DNA of 64,000 nt, taken from the NCBI RefSeq assembly GCF_025370785.1, contig NZ_JAMXFA010000002.1, forward strand, positions 216,414-280,413, read 5' to 3'. The notes under the pieces were generated by a model. It was not told where the DNA came from. It saw only the letters and a list, made by a program, of their open reading frames with translations, and made no database searches. This document shows positions 21,301 through 31,333 of this stretch, in pieces. Every line of letters starts with the position of its first letter. The stretch's first letter is position 1. The stretch is from Laspinema olomoucense D3b (GTDB lineage: Bacteria; Cyanobacteriota; Cyanobacteriia; Cyanobacteriales; Laspinemataceae). The position numbers were made by a program, and so were the translations under genes.

Positions 21301-24300
21301 GTTTGAGAGTGCGGAAAGTCGCTGTAAAGTTCATCATATTTTTAATGGTTTTATCCGACATTGGAAAGAACCCCTCCCAGCGGCGATCGCCGGTTTAAGG
21401 GCTACAGTGCGTCTCGGTTTGGAAACTGGGGATTTAGAATATACCTGTTATGCAACCATGCAATATAGTTGTTATTCATTGCTGAGTGGGGAACCCTTAG
21501 AAAAGGTCATCCAAAAACACCAAGAATCTTTGCAAATTATCGAAAAGCACCGGCAGGATATTCAACGCTACTATACTAAAATTTGGTTGCAGTTGGCGTT
21601 AAATCTCCAGGGAAATGCCGGGGAAGTGGGGCGTTTAAATGGGGAAGTTTTTGATGATAACCAAGACTTGCAATTTTTAAGGCAAAATAATAGTGATACG
21701 TCTTTATTTTGCTTCCATCTGGCCCAAGGGATGCTCAGTTATTATTTAAAAGACGGGCCAAAAGCGGTGGAGAGTCTGACTATCGCCGCCCAATATGAAG
21801 CGGCGATCGCCTCCTTGATGCCCTTGGGTCAACTGCCCTTTTATGATTCCCTGGCCCGATTAGCATTATATTCGTCCCTGGAAGAACCTCAGCAACAGGA
21901 CTTCCTTCGCCGAGTGGAAACCCATCAAATTCGCCTCCTAGAATGGGCGAACTCGGGACCGATGACCTATCAACATAAATATGATTTAGTCGAAGCCGAA
22001 AAAGCCCGGATTCTCGGTCAGAATTGGCAAGCGGCGGAATTATATGAGCGGGCCATTGTCGGGGCTAGGGAGCATCATTTTATCCAGGAAGAAGCTTTAG
22101 CTTATGAGTTGGCCGGGGAGTTCTATTATCACCGGGGAATGAGCCAAATTGCTGAACTGTACATCCAACAAGCTTATGCCCTTTATCAACAATGGCAAGG
22201 AGGCGCAAAAGTTCAACAATTAAGCGTTCAATATTCCCAATGGTTGGACAAACCCCAAAAGGAGAGGGGATCAGAGAATCTGGCGGAAACTCAGTCAGAA
22301 ACTATTCACTCCACCAGCAGTAAAGCCGAAGTGGTGTTGGATTTAGTCAGTGTTTTAAAATCCTCAGCTGCCCTGACGCGGGAAATAGAAATCGAAAAGC
22401 TGCTGGGGGCATTAATGAAAATTCTGATTGAAAATGCCGGGGCACAAAAAGGCTATTTAATCGGAGAAGAAAACGGGGAATGGATTGTTCAAGCTGCCAT
22501 TGATGAAAAACTGGTAACGAGTCAACCGGGAATCCCCTTGAAGGCGGTAGGAGAGGGTACGGAGGATCAGGACTGGCTATCCGCTGCGATCGTCCGCTAT
22601 GTGATCCGCACGCGGGAGACTGTGGCTCTAAACGATGCTACAGTGGAGGGGCCATTTCAAGGAGATCGCTATATTCGCGCCCAGCAACCCAAGTCCATCC
22701 TCTGTATGCCCATTTTAGACCGGGCTAAACTCAGTGGGATTATCTATCTGGAGAATAATCTCATTTCCGGAGCATTTCCCCGCGATCGCCTGGAAGTTTT
22801 AAAATTTTTATCGGTCCAGGCGGCAATCTCTTTGGAAAATGCCAAACTCTATACTTCCCTGCGCCAAAGTGAAAGCAAATTTAATCAATTTTTAGAAGCG
22901 CTTCCCATTGGAATTGCGGCCCTAGATCCCGCCGGAAAATATCATTATATGAATCGGGCGGGACAGCAATTGCTAGGACCAATCCCGCCGCCCCTCTCCC
23001 TAGAAGAACTCTCCACGGTTTATCAGGTTTATCTCTCCGGTAGCGATCGCCTGTATCCCCAGGAAGAACTCCCGGGCATCCGGGCGCTGCAAGGGGAAGC
23101 GGTGATGGCAGAAGATTTAGAAATTGAACGCGCAGGGGGAAGGATTCCGATCCAGGTGTATTCCACGCCTATTTTTGATGAAAGCGGCCAGGTTATTTAT
23201 GCGATTAATGCCTTTACCGATATTAGCGATCGCAAACAAGCCGAGAAACTCAGAGCCGACTATAACCACAGCTTAGAATTGCAAGTAGCGGAACGCACTG
23301 AGGCATTACGCGAAAGCGAAGAACGGTTTAGAAACTCCTTTGAAAGTGCGGCAGTAGGAATGTGTTTGGTTGCTTTGAATGGGCAGTTATTAGATGTCAA
23401 TACCGCCGTTTGTCAAATGTTAGGGTATTCTAAATCAGAATTATTAACCCTCACCATTCAAGATATTACCTATGTCGAAGACCTCGAAAGTGACTTGAGT
23501 CACCTGGAGGAACTGGTACAAGGGGAAATTTATTATTACCATCTGGAAAAACGCTACCAGCATAAAACTGGGAAAATTATCTGGGGATTATTGAGCGTTT
23601 CCCTCGTGCGCGATCGCGACAAACAGCCCCTTTATACCATCAAGCAAATTCAAAATATTACCCTGAGAAAACAACTGGAACTCAACCTCCAGCAAAAAAC
23701 GGAAGAAATTGATCGCTTCTTTACCCTGGCCTTAGATTTACTCTGCATTGGTGATGTGGAAGGCTACTTACGTCGAGTGAGTTTGGGCTGGGAAAAAGCC
23801 CTCGGCTACACCGTCGCCGAATTAGAAAAAATGCGAATTTATGAGTTAATCCATCCCGATGACCTCAACCAAACCGACACCGAGATGAATAAACTTTTGG
23901 ATGGACAAGATGTGATCAACTTTGTCAATCGCTATCGCCATAAAAACGGCTCTTATCGATGGATAGAATGGCGCTCATTTCCCGTGGGTCATCTCATTTA
24001 TGCAACCGCCCGAGATATCACCGAATCCAGAGAAGCGCAAGAGAAACTGCGCCACAGCGAAGCCAATTTAGCCAAAGCTCAGGAAATTGCTCATATTGGC
24101 AGCTGGGAATTTGATCCGGTGAATCAAAGCACCCTGTGGTCTGAAGAACTCTATCGGATTTATGGATTAGAACCTAGTCCGATCCCACCCTCCCTCGAAC
24201 CTATTCACCCCCGGATTCATCCCCAAACTCCCTGGTTGGAACAGCGGGAAATTCAAGACAAATTGAGGTGCGGTGAATCCTGGGAATTGAACCAGCAGGT

Positions 24301-27169
24301 TGAGCGCCCCACTGGGGAAATTCGAGAAATAGAAGTGCGCGGCGAACCCGTTTTTGATAGGGCAGGAACATTGGTAAAGTGGATTGGCACCGTCCATGAT
24401 ATTACCGATCGCCAGCGAATTGAAGCCAAACTCCGTCAGAGTGAGGCGGCATTGCGCGAAGCACAACGAATCGCCCATATTGGCAGATGGGAACTGGACC
24501 TCAAGAGCGAGCAACTCACGGCCTCAGAGGAATGGTTCCAGATGTTTGGGGTCGATCCAGCTTACCCGGAATCGGCCTATCAGGCGCATTTTAATGCCAT
24601 TCATCCCGAGGATCGAGTCCAACTGCAAGAGAATCTCAAGGAGGCTGTACTTAAGGGAATTTCCTATAAAATCGACCTGCGGATTATCCAGGGCGATCGC
24701 ATCTGCCGATACTTAGAAGCGCGAGGGGAAGCGGTTCGAGATGACAGGGGACAGGTTATCCACCTGCGGGGAACCGTACTCGATATTACCGAAGGTAAGC
24801 GCACGGTCCTGGCCCTGAGCGAAAGTGAAGAACGATTTCGCACTGCCTTTGACTATGCCGGGATTGGTATGGCGATCGTCGGACTCGATGGCCGATGGTT
24901 GAAAGTTAACCGGGCAGTCTGTGAGATTATCGGCTATGGCGAGGATGAACTGTTAAACCTAAACTTTCAAGCCATTACCCATCCCAAGGATTTAGATTTG
25001 GACTTGAACTATGCAACCCAACTGCTGCGGGGTGAAATCCGGTCTTATCAATTAGAAAAACGCTACATTCACAAACAGGGGCATTTTGTCTGGGTACTGC
25101 TGACGGGTTCCTTGGTTCGCACCACTGAGGGGGAACCGTTACATTTTATCGCCCAAATCCAGGATGTGAGCCTCCAGAAGCAGGCGGAACAAATTCTGCG
25201 ATCGCAGATGCAACGAGAGCAGGTATTGAGCCAATTTGTACAAAGTATTCGCAATTCTTTGGACTTGACCACGATCTCATTTAGTGCAGCCCATGAAAGC
25301 GGACGGCTATTAGGGGCCGATATGGTGAAAATTCTGCAATATTTCCCCGATGAGGCGTTGTGGCGGAATATGGCGGAATATCGTCCCTTTGATACCCTCC
25401 CCAGTACCCTGGATCTGGATATTCCTGATGTCGGAAACCCTTTCACCGAGACCCTTAAAGCCTTAAAACCCGTGGCTTTATCCGGCTGGGAACCGCATCC
25501 CAATGATCCCCGGGTGGAGTTGCTCGGCAGCTTTGGCGGTCACTGGCTGATTTTACCCTTACAAATGGGTGCGGGGGTCTGGGGAGCCTTATGTTTGGCG
25601 CGGAATTTAAGGGAATCGCCTTGGGATAGTACGGAGATGGAATTGTTAGGAGCAATTGCCAATCAACTGGCGATCGCCATCAACCAAGCGGAACTGTACC
25701 AACAGGTGGAAAAAGCCCGCGAAGCTGCTGATCGGGCTAATCAAGCCAAAAGTGCTTTCCTAGCGAGTATGAGTCATGAATTGCGATCGCCTCTGAATGC
25801 CATTCTCGGGTTTGCTCAACTGCTCCTGTCCAATGCATCTTTATCGCCGGATCTCAAAGAAAATGTGGCAATTATTCACCGCAGTGGGGAGCATTTGCTA
25901 ACGTTAATTAATGATATTTTGGATTTGGCAAAAATTGAGGCCGGACGGACTACAATTGTAGAAACTAATTTTAATCTTTCTCACCTCCTTACCGATTTAC
26001 AATCCATGTTTAAGCTCAAAGCCCATAGCAAAGGATTGGACTTCGTTGTCGAACGATCCCCGGAGGTCCCGGAATACATCCAGGCCGATGAGATTAAATT
26101 GCGGCAAGTGCTGATTAACCTAATCGGGAATGCGATTAAGTTTACCCAGACGGGTCGGATCGGTGTCACCATGCGGGGGGTAACCGGGGAAGGGCCATCG
26201 AGTTGCCCCAACCCCGATACCGGGGAACATCAAACCCTGAACCTCCGGTGTGAAGTGTCGGATACCGGACCGGGGATCGCTCCGGACGAGTTAGACCATC
26301 TGTTTCAAGCTTTTGTGCAAACGAGAACGGGACTGGAAGCCCGAGAGGGAACCGGCTTAGGGTTATCGATTTCTCGCAAGTTTGTGGAGTTGATGGGCGG
26401 CTCTATTCAGGTGCGATCGCAGGTTGGGGAAGGGAGCACTTTTAGCTTTGAGATCCCTGCCACGGTGGCAGCCCCGAGTGAGTCCAAACCGATCGCCCCG
26501 CCACGTCGGGCCGTGGCCCTAGAACCGAACCAACTCCAATACCGGATTTTGATCGCCGACGATCGCCGGGATAATCGCACCTTTGTGATTAAATGCCTGA
26601 AGCCTCTGGGATTTGACCTCTTAGAGAGTAGCAACGGTCAGGAGACGGTTGCCCTTTGGGAAGAATGGGAACCCCACTTAATTTTTATGGATCTAAGAAT
26701 GCCGGTGATGGATGGCTATGAGGCCACTCAACAGATTAAAGGGTCTATGAAAGGCCAAGCCACGGTGATCGTGGCTTTAACCGCCAGCTATCGTGAGCAG
26801 GAAAATGCCGTTGGGCTTTCCTCGGGATTTGATGCATTTATCCGCAAACCATTTCGGGATACGGAACTGTTTGACTGCTTGACTCAACAGTTAGGGGTGC
26901 GGTTTGTGTATGAAGACCCGGGCGAATCAGCGGCCCAAACAGTGGCCCTTCCCCCAGTCCCTTTAACCGAAAGTGATTGGAGTGACGTTCCCCGGGATTG
27001 GTTGAATTCTTTCAACCTTGCCACGAAATCCTGTGATGTAGAATTAATGGTGTCCCTGTTGGATGACATTCGCGATCGCCATGAATCTTTTGCGAATACC
27101 TTAACCAACTGGACCCAAAATTTTGAGTTTGACCAAATCTTAACGGTGATCAAATCGGTGTTAGAGTAA
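18395..27169 (+). CDS. Giant Ser/Thr kinase - AAA ATPase - GAF/PAS hybrid histidine kinase
   Basis: 2,924 aa from the ATG at 18395 (MITLSDVRL; GAGG 5 nt upstream). A protein kinase domain covers about 1-275: catalytic Asp128 in HKDINPSN (HKD instead of HRD) and DFG from Asp147. An AAA/STAND-like ATPase follows (Walker A GYAGVGKS 328-335; Walker B LDD, Asp458-459), then a long helical, TPR-like region (about 700-1290). Next come GAF (about 1312-1485), six PAS units (about 1492-2259), a second GAF (2271-2432), a histidine kinase core (His2461 in SMSHELRSPLN) and a C-terminal receiver (Asp2766). Two kinase chemistries share one chain. Similar proteins occur in filamentous cyanobacteria and a few other bacteria; inputs are unknown. 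No membrane segment seen. Confidence 0.95.
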   Translation: MITLSDVRLTQKLYESSNSEVYRGYLTASGQAVILKMLRKAYFSPERLGWFWREYEVTRSLNLAGIPRVYEFSSEGSSPFFLIEDFGAESLNRLKIAGKLELKDFFNLAIAITEILSQIHEHNIIHKDINPSNIVLNPQTGQVKIIDFGISAVLSQENPSFQNANRLEGTLSYMSPEQTGRMNRCIDYRTDFYSLGVTFYYLLSGILPFQSEDPMEWVHSHIAKPPISLKTILPQIPATVSNLIAKLMAKNAEDRYQSGGGLKADLEECLRQLQTNKTIKTFSLGQQDRSNRFQLPQQLYGREAQIQTLLEAFERTAEGNRELILVAGYAGVGKSALVREVHKPIAGKRGNFIAGKFDQYQRNIPYLGLIQAFNEFCNFILGEPEAVFEQWRSRILAALGHTGQVLIEMIPNLEKIIGPQPPVGDLGGQEAQNRLHWVVQNFLKALCDREHPLVIFLDDLQWSDLASLTLLEAILSDRDLQFLLVIGAYRDNEVDGTHPLMMTKAHLETEFPNLITIALDNLTSSDVADLIAATLHSPQSLVQPLAELVSEKTGGNAFFTLEFLNSLYQERLIFLSSDRQNWTWNLAEIEAREITDNVVVLMASQLVKFSPETQTILQLAACIGSPFDLETLSRIARSQPEVVLNQLFAALQSGLVIPLNENYKLLPLLPKIDSEKIKFKFLHDRVQQAAYSLIPEAQRPARHLEIGRLLQDNVNPLQLSLDDPSASLPETLFIRVNHLNQGSELMTDKTERIDLAYLNLWAGKKAKLGSAYSLATQYFKSGLSLLPPQSWQTHYDLTLQLHLEAVEAEYLTTHYPEVEALAAVVLNQGRTLLERVKVYQILIQLYSAINQLQKAVDTSLIVLQMLGVPLAESGSIQWDLAELSRLPLMEEPDKLAAMQILMSVWGTAIIVTPEWVSRMALTMVKLSLEYGNSPLAAFAYAYYGFNLCGTGEIERGYQLGQIALELLKQFESAESRCKVHHIFNGFIRHWKEPLPAAIAGLRATVRLGLETGDLEYTCYATMQYSCYSLLSGEPLEKVIQKHQESLQIIEKHRQDIQRYYTKIWLQLALNLQGNAGEVGRLNGEVFDDNQDLQFLRQNNSDTSLFCFHLAQGMLSYYLKDGPKAVESLTIAAQYEAAIASLMPLGQLPFYDSLARLALYSSLEEPQQQDFLRRVETHQIRLLEWANSGPMTYQHKYDLVEAEKARILGQNWQAAELYERAIVGAREHHFIQEEALAYELAGEFYYHRGMSQIAELYIQQAYALYQQWQGGAKVQQLSVQYSQWLDKPQKERGSENLAETQSETIHSTSSKAEVVLDLVSVLKSSAALTREIEIEKLLGALMKILIENAGAQKGYLIGEENGEWIVQAAIDEKLVTSQPGIPLKAVGEGTEDQDWLSAAIVRYVIRTRETVALNDATVEGPFQGDRYIRAQQPKSILCMPILDRAKLSGIIYLENNLISGAFPRDRLEVLKFLSVQAAISLENAKLYTSLRQSESKFNQFLEALPIGIAALDPAGKYHYMNRAGQQLLGPIPPPLSLEELSTVYQVYLSGSDRLYPQEELPGIRALQGEAVMAEDLEIERAGGRIPIQVYSTPIFDESGQVIYAINAFTDISDRKQAEKLRADYNHSLELQVAERTEALRESEERFRNSFESAAVGMCLVALNGQLLDVNTAVCQMLGYSKSELLTLTIQDITYVEDLESDLSHLEELVQGEIYYYHLEKRYQHKTGKIIWGLLSVSLVRDRDKQPLYTIKQIQNITLRKQLELNLQQKTEEIDRFFTLALDLLCIGDVEGYLRRVSLGWEKALGYTVAELEKMRIYELIHPDDLNQTDTEMNKLLDGQDVINFVNRYRHKNGSYRWIEWRSFPVGHLIYATARDITESREAQEKLRHSEANLAKAQEIAHIGSWEFDPVNQSTLWSEELYRIYGLEPSPIPPSLEPIHPRIHPQTPWLEQREIQDKLRCGESWELNQQVERPTGEIREIEVRGEPVFDRAGTLVKWIGTVHDITDRQRIEAKLRQSEAALREAQRIAHIGRWELDLKSEQLTASEEWFQMFGVDPAYPESAYQAHFNAIHPEDRVQLQENLKEAVLKGISYKIDLRIIQGDRICRYLEARGEAVRDDRGQVIHLRGTVLDITEGKRTVLALSESEERFRTAFDYAGIGMAIVGLDGRWLKVNRAVCEIIGYGEDELLNLNFQAITHPKDLDLDLNYATQLLRGEIRSYQLEKRYIHKQGHFVWVLLTGSLVRTTEGEPLHFIAQIQDVSLQKQAEQILRSQMQREQVLSQFVQSIRNSLDLTTISFSAAHESGRLLGADMVKILQYFPDEALWRNMAEYRPFDTLPSTLDLDIPDVGNPFTETLKALKPVALSGWEPHPNDPRVELLGSFGGHWLILPLQMGAGVWGALCLARNLRESPWDSTEMELLGAIANQLAIAINQAELYQQVEKAREAADRANQAKSAFLASMSHELRSPLNAILGFAQLLLSNASLSPDLKENVAIIHRSGEHLLTLINDILDLAKIEAGRTTIVETNFNLSHLLTDLQSMFKLKAHSKGLDFVVERSPEVPEYIQADEIKLRQVLINLIGNAIKFTQTGRIGVTMRGVTGEGPSSCPNPDTGEHQTLNLRCEVSDTGPGIAPDELDHLFQAFVQTRTGLEAREGTGLGLSISRKFVELMGGSIQVRSQVGEGSTFSFEIPATVAAPSESKPIAPPRRAVALEPNQLQYRILIADDRRDNRTFVIKCLKPLGFDLLESSNGQETVALWEEWEPHLIFMDLRMPVMDGYEATQQIKGSMKGQATVIVALTASYREQENAVGLSSGFDAFIRKPFRDTELFDCLTQQLGVRFVYEDPGESAAQTVALPPVPLTESDWSDVPRDWLNSFNLATKSCDVELMVSLLDDIRDRHESFANTLTNWTQNFEFDQILTVIKSVLE

Positions 27170-27353
27170 ACCTCTTGCCCCATTCTCTCAAGCCCCATTC
27201 CTCTGGCCTCCCCCTTCTTAAGGGGCACTGTAGGAGGAACCCAGGGGGACTGGCCGGGGAACCCACGCCATCAATGGGAGGGAGATCCCAGGGCGAGGGG
27301 AAGGGATCTCAAGGGAGCGAAAGGGGGATCGAGCTAGATTTTTACAAGAGGTT
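27169..27353. repeat. 185-bp unit with 9-bp inverted ends
   Basis: AACCTCTTG at 27169-27177 and CAAGAGGTT at 27345-27353 are exact inverted copies bounding a C-rich then G-rich interior (CCCCCTTCTTAAGGGGCAC, GAACCCAGGGGGAC). It starts at the last base of the stop codon of the giant kinase gene. The same CCTCTTGCAA motif is near 16194. It may be a MITE-like remnant; no target duplication is clear. Confidence 0.5.
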
Positions 27354-27583
27354 GAGTGAGCCTAAAGACTGAGGGCAAAGGATTCTCAACCCTAAAGAAG
27401 TAGTTTGGGGAGGGGTTAGTAGAAAGGGCCTACTGTAGCTGATCCGGTCCGGATAGAGGACACAGCGGATTCAGGATATCTGCGATCGCTATCAATCCTC
27501 CCGGACTTCTCGAACTGCCTAGACCCGGGATTTCGAGTTTCCACCCATTTTCCATCTTGATTGTATCGGCGAGGTATTGACGA
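27354..27583. other. Leader of the next hybrid kinase
   Basis: With the 185-bp repeat unit this makes a 414-bp spacer. One HIP1 site at about 27482; no gene or confident promoter seen. Confidence 0.5.
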
Positions 27584-30500
27584 ATGAAAACAGAGGGAGA
27601 GCGGTCTTATAAAGGCGAAGTCTTGGTTGTTGATGACACGGTTGCTAACTTAAAACTGTTAGTGGATTTGCTGTCAGGTCATGGGTATAAAGTCCGCGCC
27701 GCACCGAATGGAATTTTAGCACTTCAGGCGGTGGATGTCAATACTCCAGACCTCATTTTACTGGACATCATGATGCCGGAACTGAATGGGTATGATGTCT
27801 GTAAAAAGCTCAAATCTCAAGAGCAAACCCGCCATATTCCGATTATTTTTATCAGTGCCTTATATGAAACTTTTGATAAAGTTAGAGGATTCGCCGTGGG
27901 CGGGTCGGATTACATTACTAAACCGTTTCAGGAAGCGGAAATCTTAGCCCGGATTGAGCATCAAGTGAAACTGCAAAAATTAGAGGGGGAATTAAGGGAA
28001 CGCAACTTTCAACTGAGCTGGGAAATTCAGCAACGCAATGCAGCGGAACGGGAAAAAGACAGATTAATTATTTCCTTACAAAAAAGTCAAAGATCATTAG
28101 CCACCGCCCAACGAGTTGCCGGGGTTGGGAACTGGGAATTGAACTGGGTGACCCGACATTTAGTGCTTTCCGATGAAATGTTTCGGATTCTGGGGGTCAA
28201 ATATAAAGTGAAACCCAGCTACGGTGAAGTATTAAAGATGATTCATCCTCGGGACCGCCGCCGGTTTTCCCAAACCTTAAAGCAGGCGATCGCCTCGGGG
28301 AGTTCCTATCAAATTGAAGGCCGAATCCAGCGACCGGATGGGGAAATTCGCTATATAGAGGCCAAAGGAGAAGTGATTAGGGACCTGGAGGGCAAACCGA
28401 GTCAAATTTTTGGCACGATTTTAGATATTACCACTCGCAAACAGGTCAAAATTCAGTTAGAAAAACAATTAGTCCGCAGCGAACTGCTGCGAGGCATCAC
28501 GGAAAAAATCCGCTCGGAATTACAGCTAGAGAAACTGCTAGATACTGCCGCCCAAGAAATTAGAGATGCCTTTGGGGTGAGTTGCTGTGAAATTCATACT
28601 TACCTGGAATCCCGAATTCCCCCCTTGCAAATTGCTGCTTTCGCCCTTGCTCAGGGGTGCCAATGGAGTCCAGAGTTAGAAATACCCCTGGATAAAACTC
28701 CCTACACTGAACAATTTTTAGAAAGCGATCGCTCCGTCGCCATCAATGACCTAGAAACAGACCCCTTATTTCAGCCCCTTTTGGCTCAATACCCACAGTT
28801 TCAGGTCAAATCCATGCTGTTAGTGCGAACCTCCTATAAAGGACAACCGAATGGGGCCTTGCTCTTGCATCACTGCGCTTGCCCCCGGGAATGGAGTGGG
28901 GGAGAAATCGAGCTGATTGAAACCATTGCCGCTCAAGTGGGCATTGCGATCGCCCAAGCCAATTTTCTGAAGCGGGAAAAACAAGCGCGCGCCAAACTCA
29001 ACCAAAAAAACCAGCAACTTCAACAAGAAATTAACGCCAGAATTCTCACCGAAACTGCCCTAAAAACCAGTGAAAGCAAATATCGCAACCTGGTAGAAAC
29101 CTCCCAAGACTTAATTTGGACCATCGATACCAAAGGACGGATTACCTTTGTGAATGCGGCAGTTCGAGATATTTATGGATATAGCCCCTCGGAGGCGCTC
29201 GGGCGATCGTTTACGGAGTTGATTCATCCGAGTCGATGGGCTCAGGATCAGCAATTTTTCCGCCAAATCCTCCTAGAAGAACAAGAAATTTCTCAATATG
29301 AGACCACTCATATCACCCAAGCCGGAACTCCGATTTACATGATGCTCAATGCGATTCCCTTGCGGGATGAAGGGGGTTTTGTAATCGGGATTACGGGTAC
29401 TGCCAGCAACATTACTCAGCTTAAACAGACCCAAGCCAAACTCATTGAAACCAACCGGCTGCAACAAGCTATTCTCAACAGTGCCGAACATACCATTATT
29501 GCCACAGACCCCCAAGGTACAATTCTCACCTTCAATGCCGCTGCTGAACGATTACTGGGGTATAACGCGCAAGAAGTCACTGCCCAGGCAAATGTGGTGA
29601 TCCTCCACACTCGGGAAGAACTTCAGGAACGCGCCGACACCTTAACCGCTGAGTTGGGGTATCCCATCGCCCCCGGATTTGATGCGATCGTTGCTAATGC
29701 TCGTCATGGGGTCCCGGATATCCGCGAATGGACCTACCTCCGCAAGGATGGTTCTCGCTTCCCCGTATGGCTTTCGATCACCGCCTTACAAGATACGATG
29801 GGTCAGATTACCGGATTTCTAGGTATCGGCAGTGATATCACCGATCGCAAACAAGGCGAAGAAGCCCTCAAACAAGCGGCGATCGCAGCCGAAATGGCTA
29901 ACCATGCCAAAAGTGAATTTCTCGCGAATATGAGCCATGAATTGAGAACCCCACTCAATGCGATCCTCGGCTTTGCTCAGGTGATGGCTGGGGACCCTTC
30001 CCTCCAACCGGAACACCAACAACAAATTGAAATTATCAATCGGGCTGGTTCTCACTTACTAGAACTAATTAATGACATTTTAGAAATGTCAAAAATTGAA
30101 GCCGGGAGAACAAGTTTAAAATTAGAACCCTTTGATCTGGGGCAGATGCTGCGAGATTTAGAAGATATGTTGCGGTTTAAAGCTCATGAAAAAAATCTCC
30201 TCCTCATCACCGAAGTTGCCTCGGATGTTCCCCTCTACATTCGCGCCGATCAACCCAAATTGCGCCAAGTTTTAATTAACATTTTGGGGAACGCAATTAA
30301 ATTTACCCAAACGGGTTCCATCACCTTGCGCGTTCATCACGGCAGTGGAGATTGTGAATCGCTGAATCAGCGGGATTCCTGTCCCTGCTTTCTCGGGTTT
30401 GAAGTCGAAGATACGGGTTCGGGAATTGCACCGGAAGACATGAACCTGATTTTTGAAAGTTTTGGTCAAACAGAAATGGGACGCAAATCCGGTCAAGGAA

Positions 30501-31333
30501 CGGGATTGGGTTTACCCATTAGTCGTCAATTTGTGCGAATGATGGGGGGTGAAATTCAAGTGAGCAGCATCCTGGGAGTGGGTAGTAATTTTACCTTTGC
30601 TATTCAGGTTGAACCTGTGCATCCGAGTGAAGTCCCTCAGACTCAATCTAAGGGGTCGGTGATTGGGTTAGCTCCGGATCAACCGACTAAACGCATACTC
30701 GTTGTGGACGATATGTTAGAAAGTCGGTTGTTGCTCGTCAAACTCCTCGGTAGTATTGGATTTGAAGTCCACGAAGCTGAAAATGGACAAGAGGCGATCG
30801 CTCAATGGTTACAGTGGCAGCCGCATTTAATCTTAATGGATATCCGAATGCCTGTCATGGATGGCTATGAAGCCACCAAACAGATTAAATCCACTCCCCG
30901 AAGTCATACAACCGCCATTTTAGCCCTAACTGCCAGTGTGTTTGAGGAGGACCGTTCGGCAGTATTTGCCGCTGGATGCGATGACTTCCTTCGCAAACCT
31001 TTAGAAAAAGATGAACTGTTAGAAAAAATCGGATACCATTTGAAGGTGGACTATATTTATGCCGATGAGCTTCACCCCTTTAAAAAACTAAAACAAGAGA
31101 CTGAAACCGAGGAAATTTCACCGGATTTACTTAAATCTTATTTAGAACAAATGCCAACTCACTGGATAGAACAAATTTATGAGGCTGCTGCTCAATGCAG
31201 CGATGACATGATTTTAAGTTTAATCGAAGAAATGCCTCCGGATTTTGAACCAGTAGGTCGGGCCTTAAGTAAATTAGCAGAAAATTTTCAATTTCATCAA
31301 ATTATGAATTTAACCTACTCGGAGGAGTTATGA
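27584..31333 (+). CDS. Hybrid sensor histidine kinase: REC-PAS-GAF-PAS-PAS-HK-REC
   Basis: 1,249 aa, soluble. N-terminal receiver (Asp61 in LLDIMMPE), coiled coil, PAS (about 165-285), GAF (about 300-465), two PAS (about 495-620 and 625-760), kinase core with His785 in NMSHELRTPLN, N-box NILGNAIKF, G-boxes DTGSGIAPE and GQGTGLGLPISR. A C-terminal receiver has Asp1086 in LMDIRMPV. The tail (about 1150-1249) is a helical segment resembling the tail of the giant kinase upstream (FxFxQIM / FEFDQIL), so the two may share ancestry. It overlaps the next kinase gene by ATGA (31330-31333). Confidence 0.95.
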   Translation: MKTEGERSYKGEVLVVDDTVANLKLLVDLLSGHGYKVRAAPNGILALQAVDVNTPDLILLDIMMPELNGYDVCKKLKSQEQTRHIPIIFISALYETFDKVRGFAVGGSDYITKPFQEAEILARIEHQVKLQKLEGELRERNFQLSWEIQQRNAAEREKDRLIISLQKSQRSLATAQRVAGVGNWELNWVTRHLVLSDEMFRILGVKYKVKPSYGEVLKMIHPRDRRRFSQTLKQAIASGSSYQIEGRIQRPDGEIRYIEAKGEVIRDLEGKPSQIFGTILDITTRKQVKIQLEKQLVRSELLRGITEKIRSELQLEKLLDTAAQEIRDAFGVSCCEIHTYLESRIPPLQIAAFALAQGCQWSPELEIPLDKTPYTEQFLESDRSVAINDLETDPLFQPLLAQYPQFQVKSMLLVRTSYKGQPNGALLLHHCACPREWSGGEIELIETIAAQVGIAIAQANFLKREKQARAKLNQKNQQLQQEINARILTETALKTSESKYRNLVETSQDLIWTIDTKGRITFVNAAVRDIYGYSPSEALGRSFTELIHPSRWAQDQQFFRQILLEEQEISQYETTHITQAGTPIYMMLNAIPLRDEGGFVIGITGTASNITQLKQTQAKLIETNRLQQAILNSAEHTIIATDPQGTILTFNAAAERLLGYNAQEVTAQANVVILHTREELQERADTLTAELGYPIAPGFDAIVANARHGVPDIREWTYLRKDGSRFPVWLSITALQDTMGQITGFLGIGSDITDRKQGEEALKQAAIAAEMANHAKSEFLANMSHELRTPLNAILGFAQVMAGDPSLQPEHQQQIEIINRAGSHLLELINDILEMSKIEAGRTSLKLEPFDLGQMLRDLEDMLRFKAHEKNLLLITEVASDVPLYIRADQPKLRQVLINILGNAIKFTQTGSITLRVHHGSGDCESLNQRDSCPCFLGFEVEDTGSGIAPEDMNLIFESFGQTEMGRKSGQGTGLGLPISRQFVRMMGGEIQVSSILGVGSNFTFAIQVEPVHPSEVPQTQSKGSVIGLAPDQPTKRILVVDDMLESRLLLVKLLGSIGFEVHEAENGQEAIAQWLQWQPHLILMDIRMPVMDGYEATKQIKSTPRSHTTAILALTASVFEEDRSAVFAAGCDDFLRKPLEKDELLEKIGYHLKVDYIYADELHPFKKLKQETETEEISPDLLKSYLEQMPTHWIEQIYEAAAQCSDDMILSLIEEMPPDFEPVGRALSKLAENFQFHQIMNLTYSEEL

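Noticed and set aside
27175-27372. 65-aa open frame after the giant kinase gene
   Set aside because: Lies within the 185-bp repeat-like unit; translation of C/G-rich repeats.
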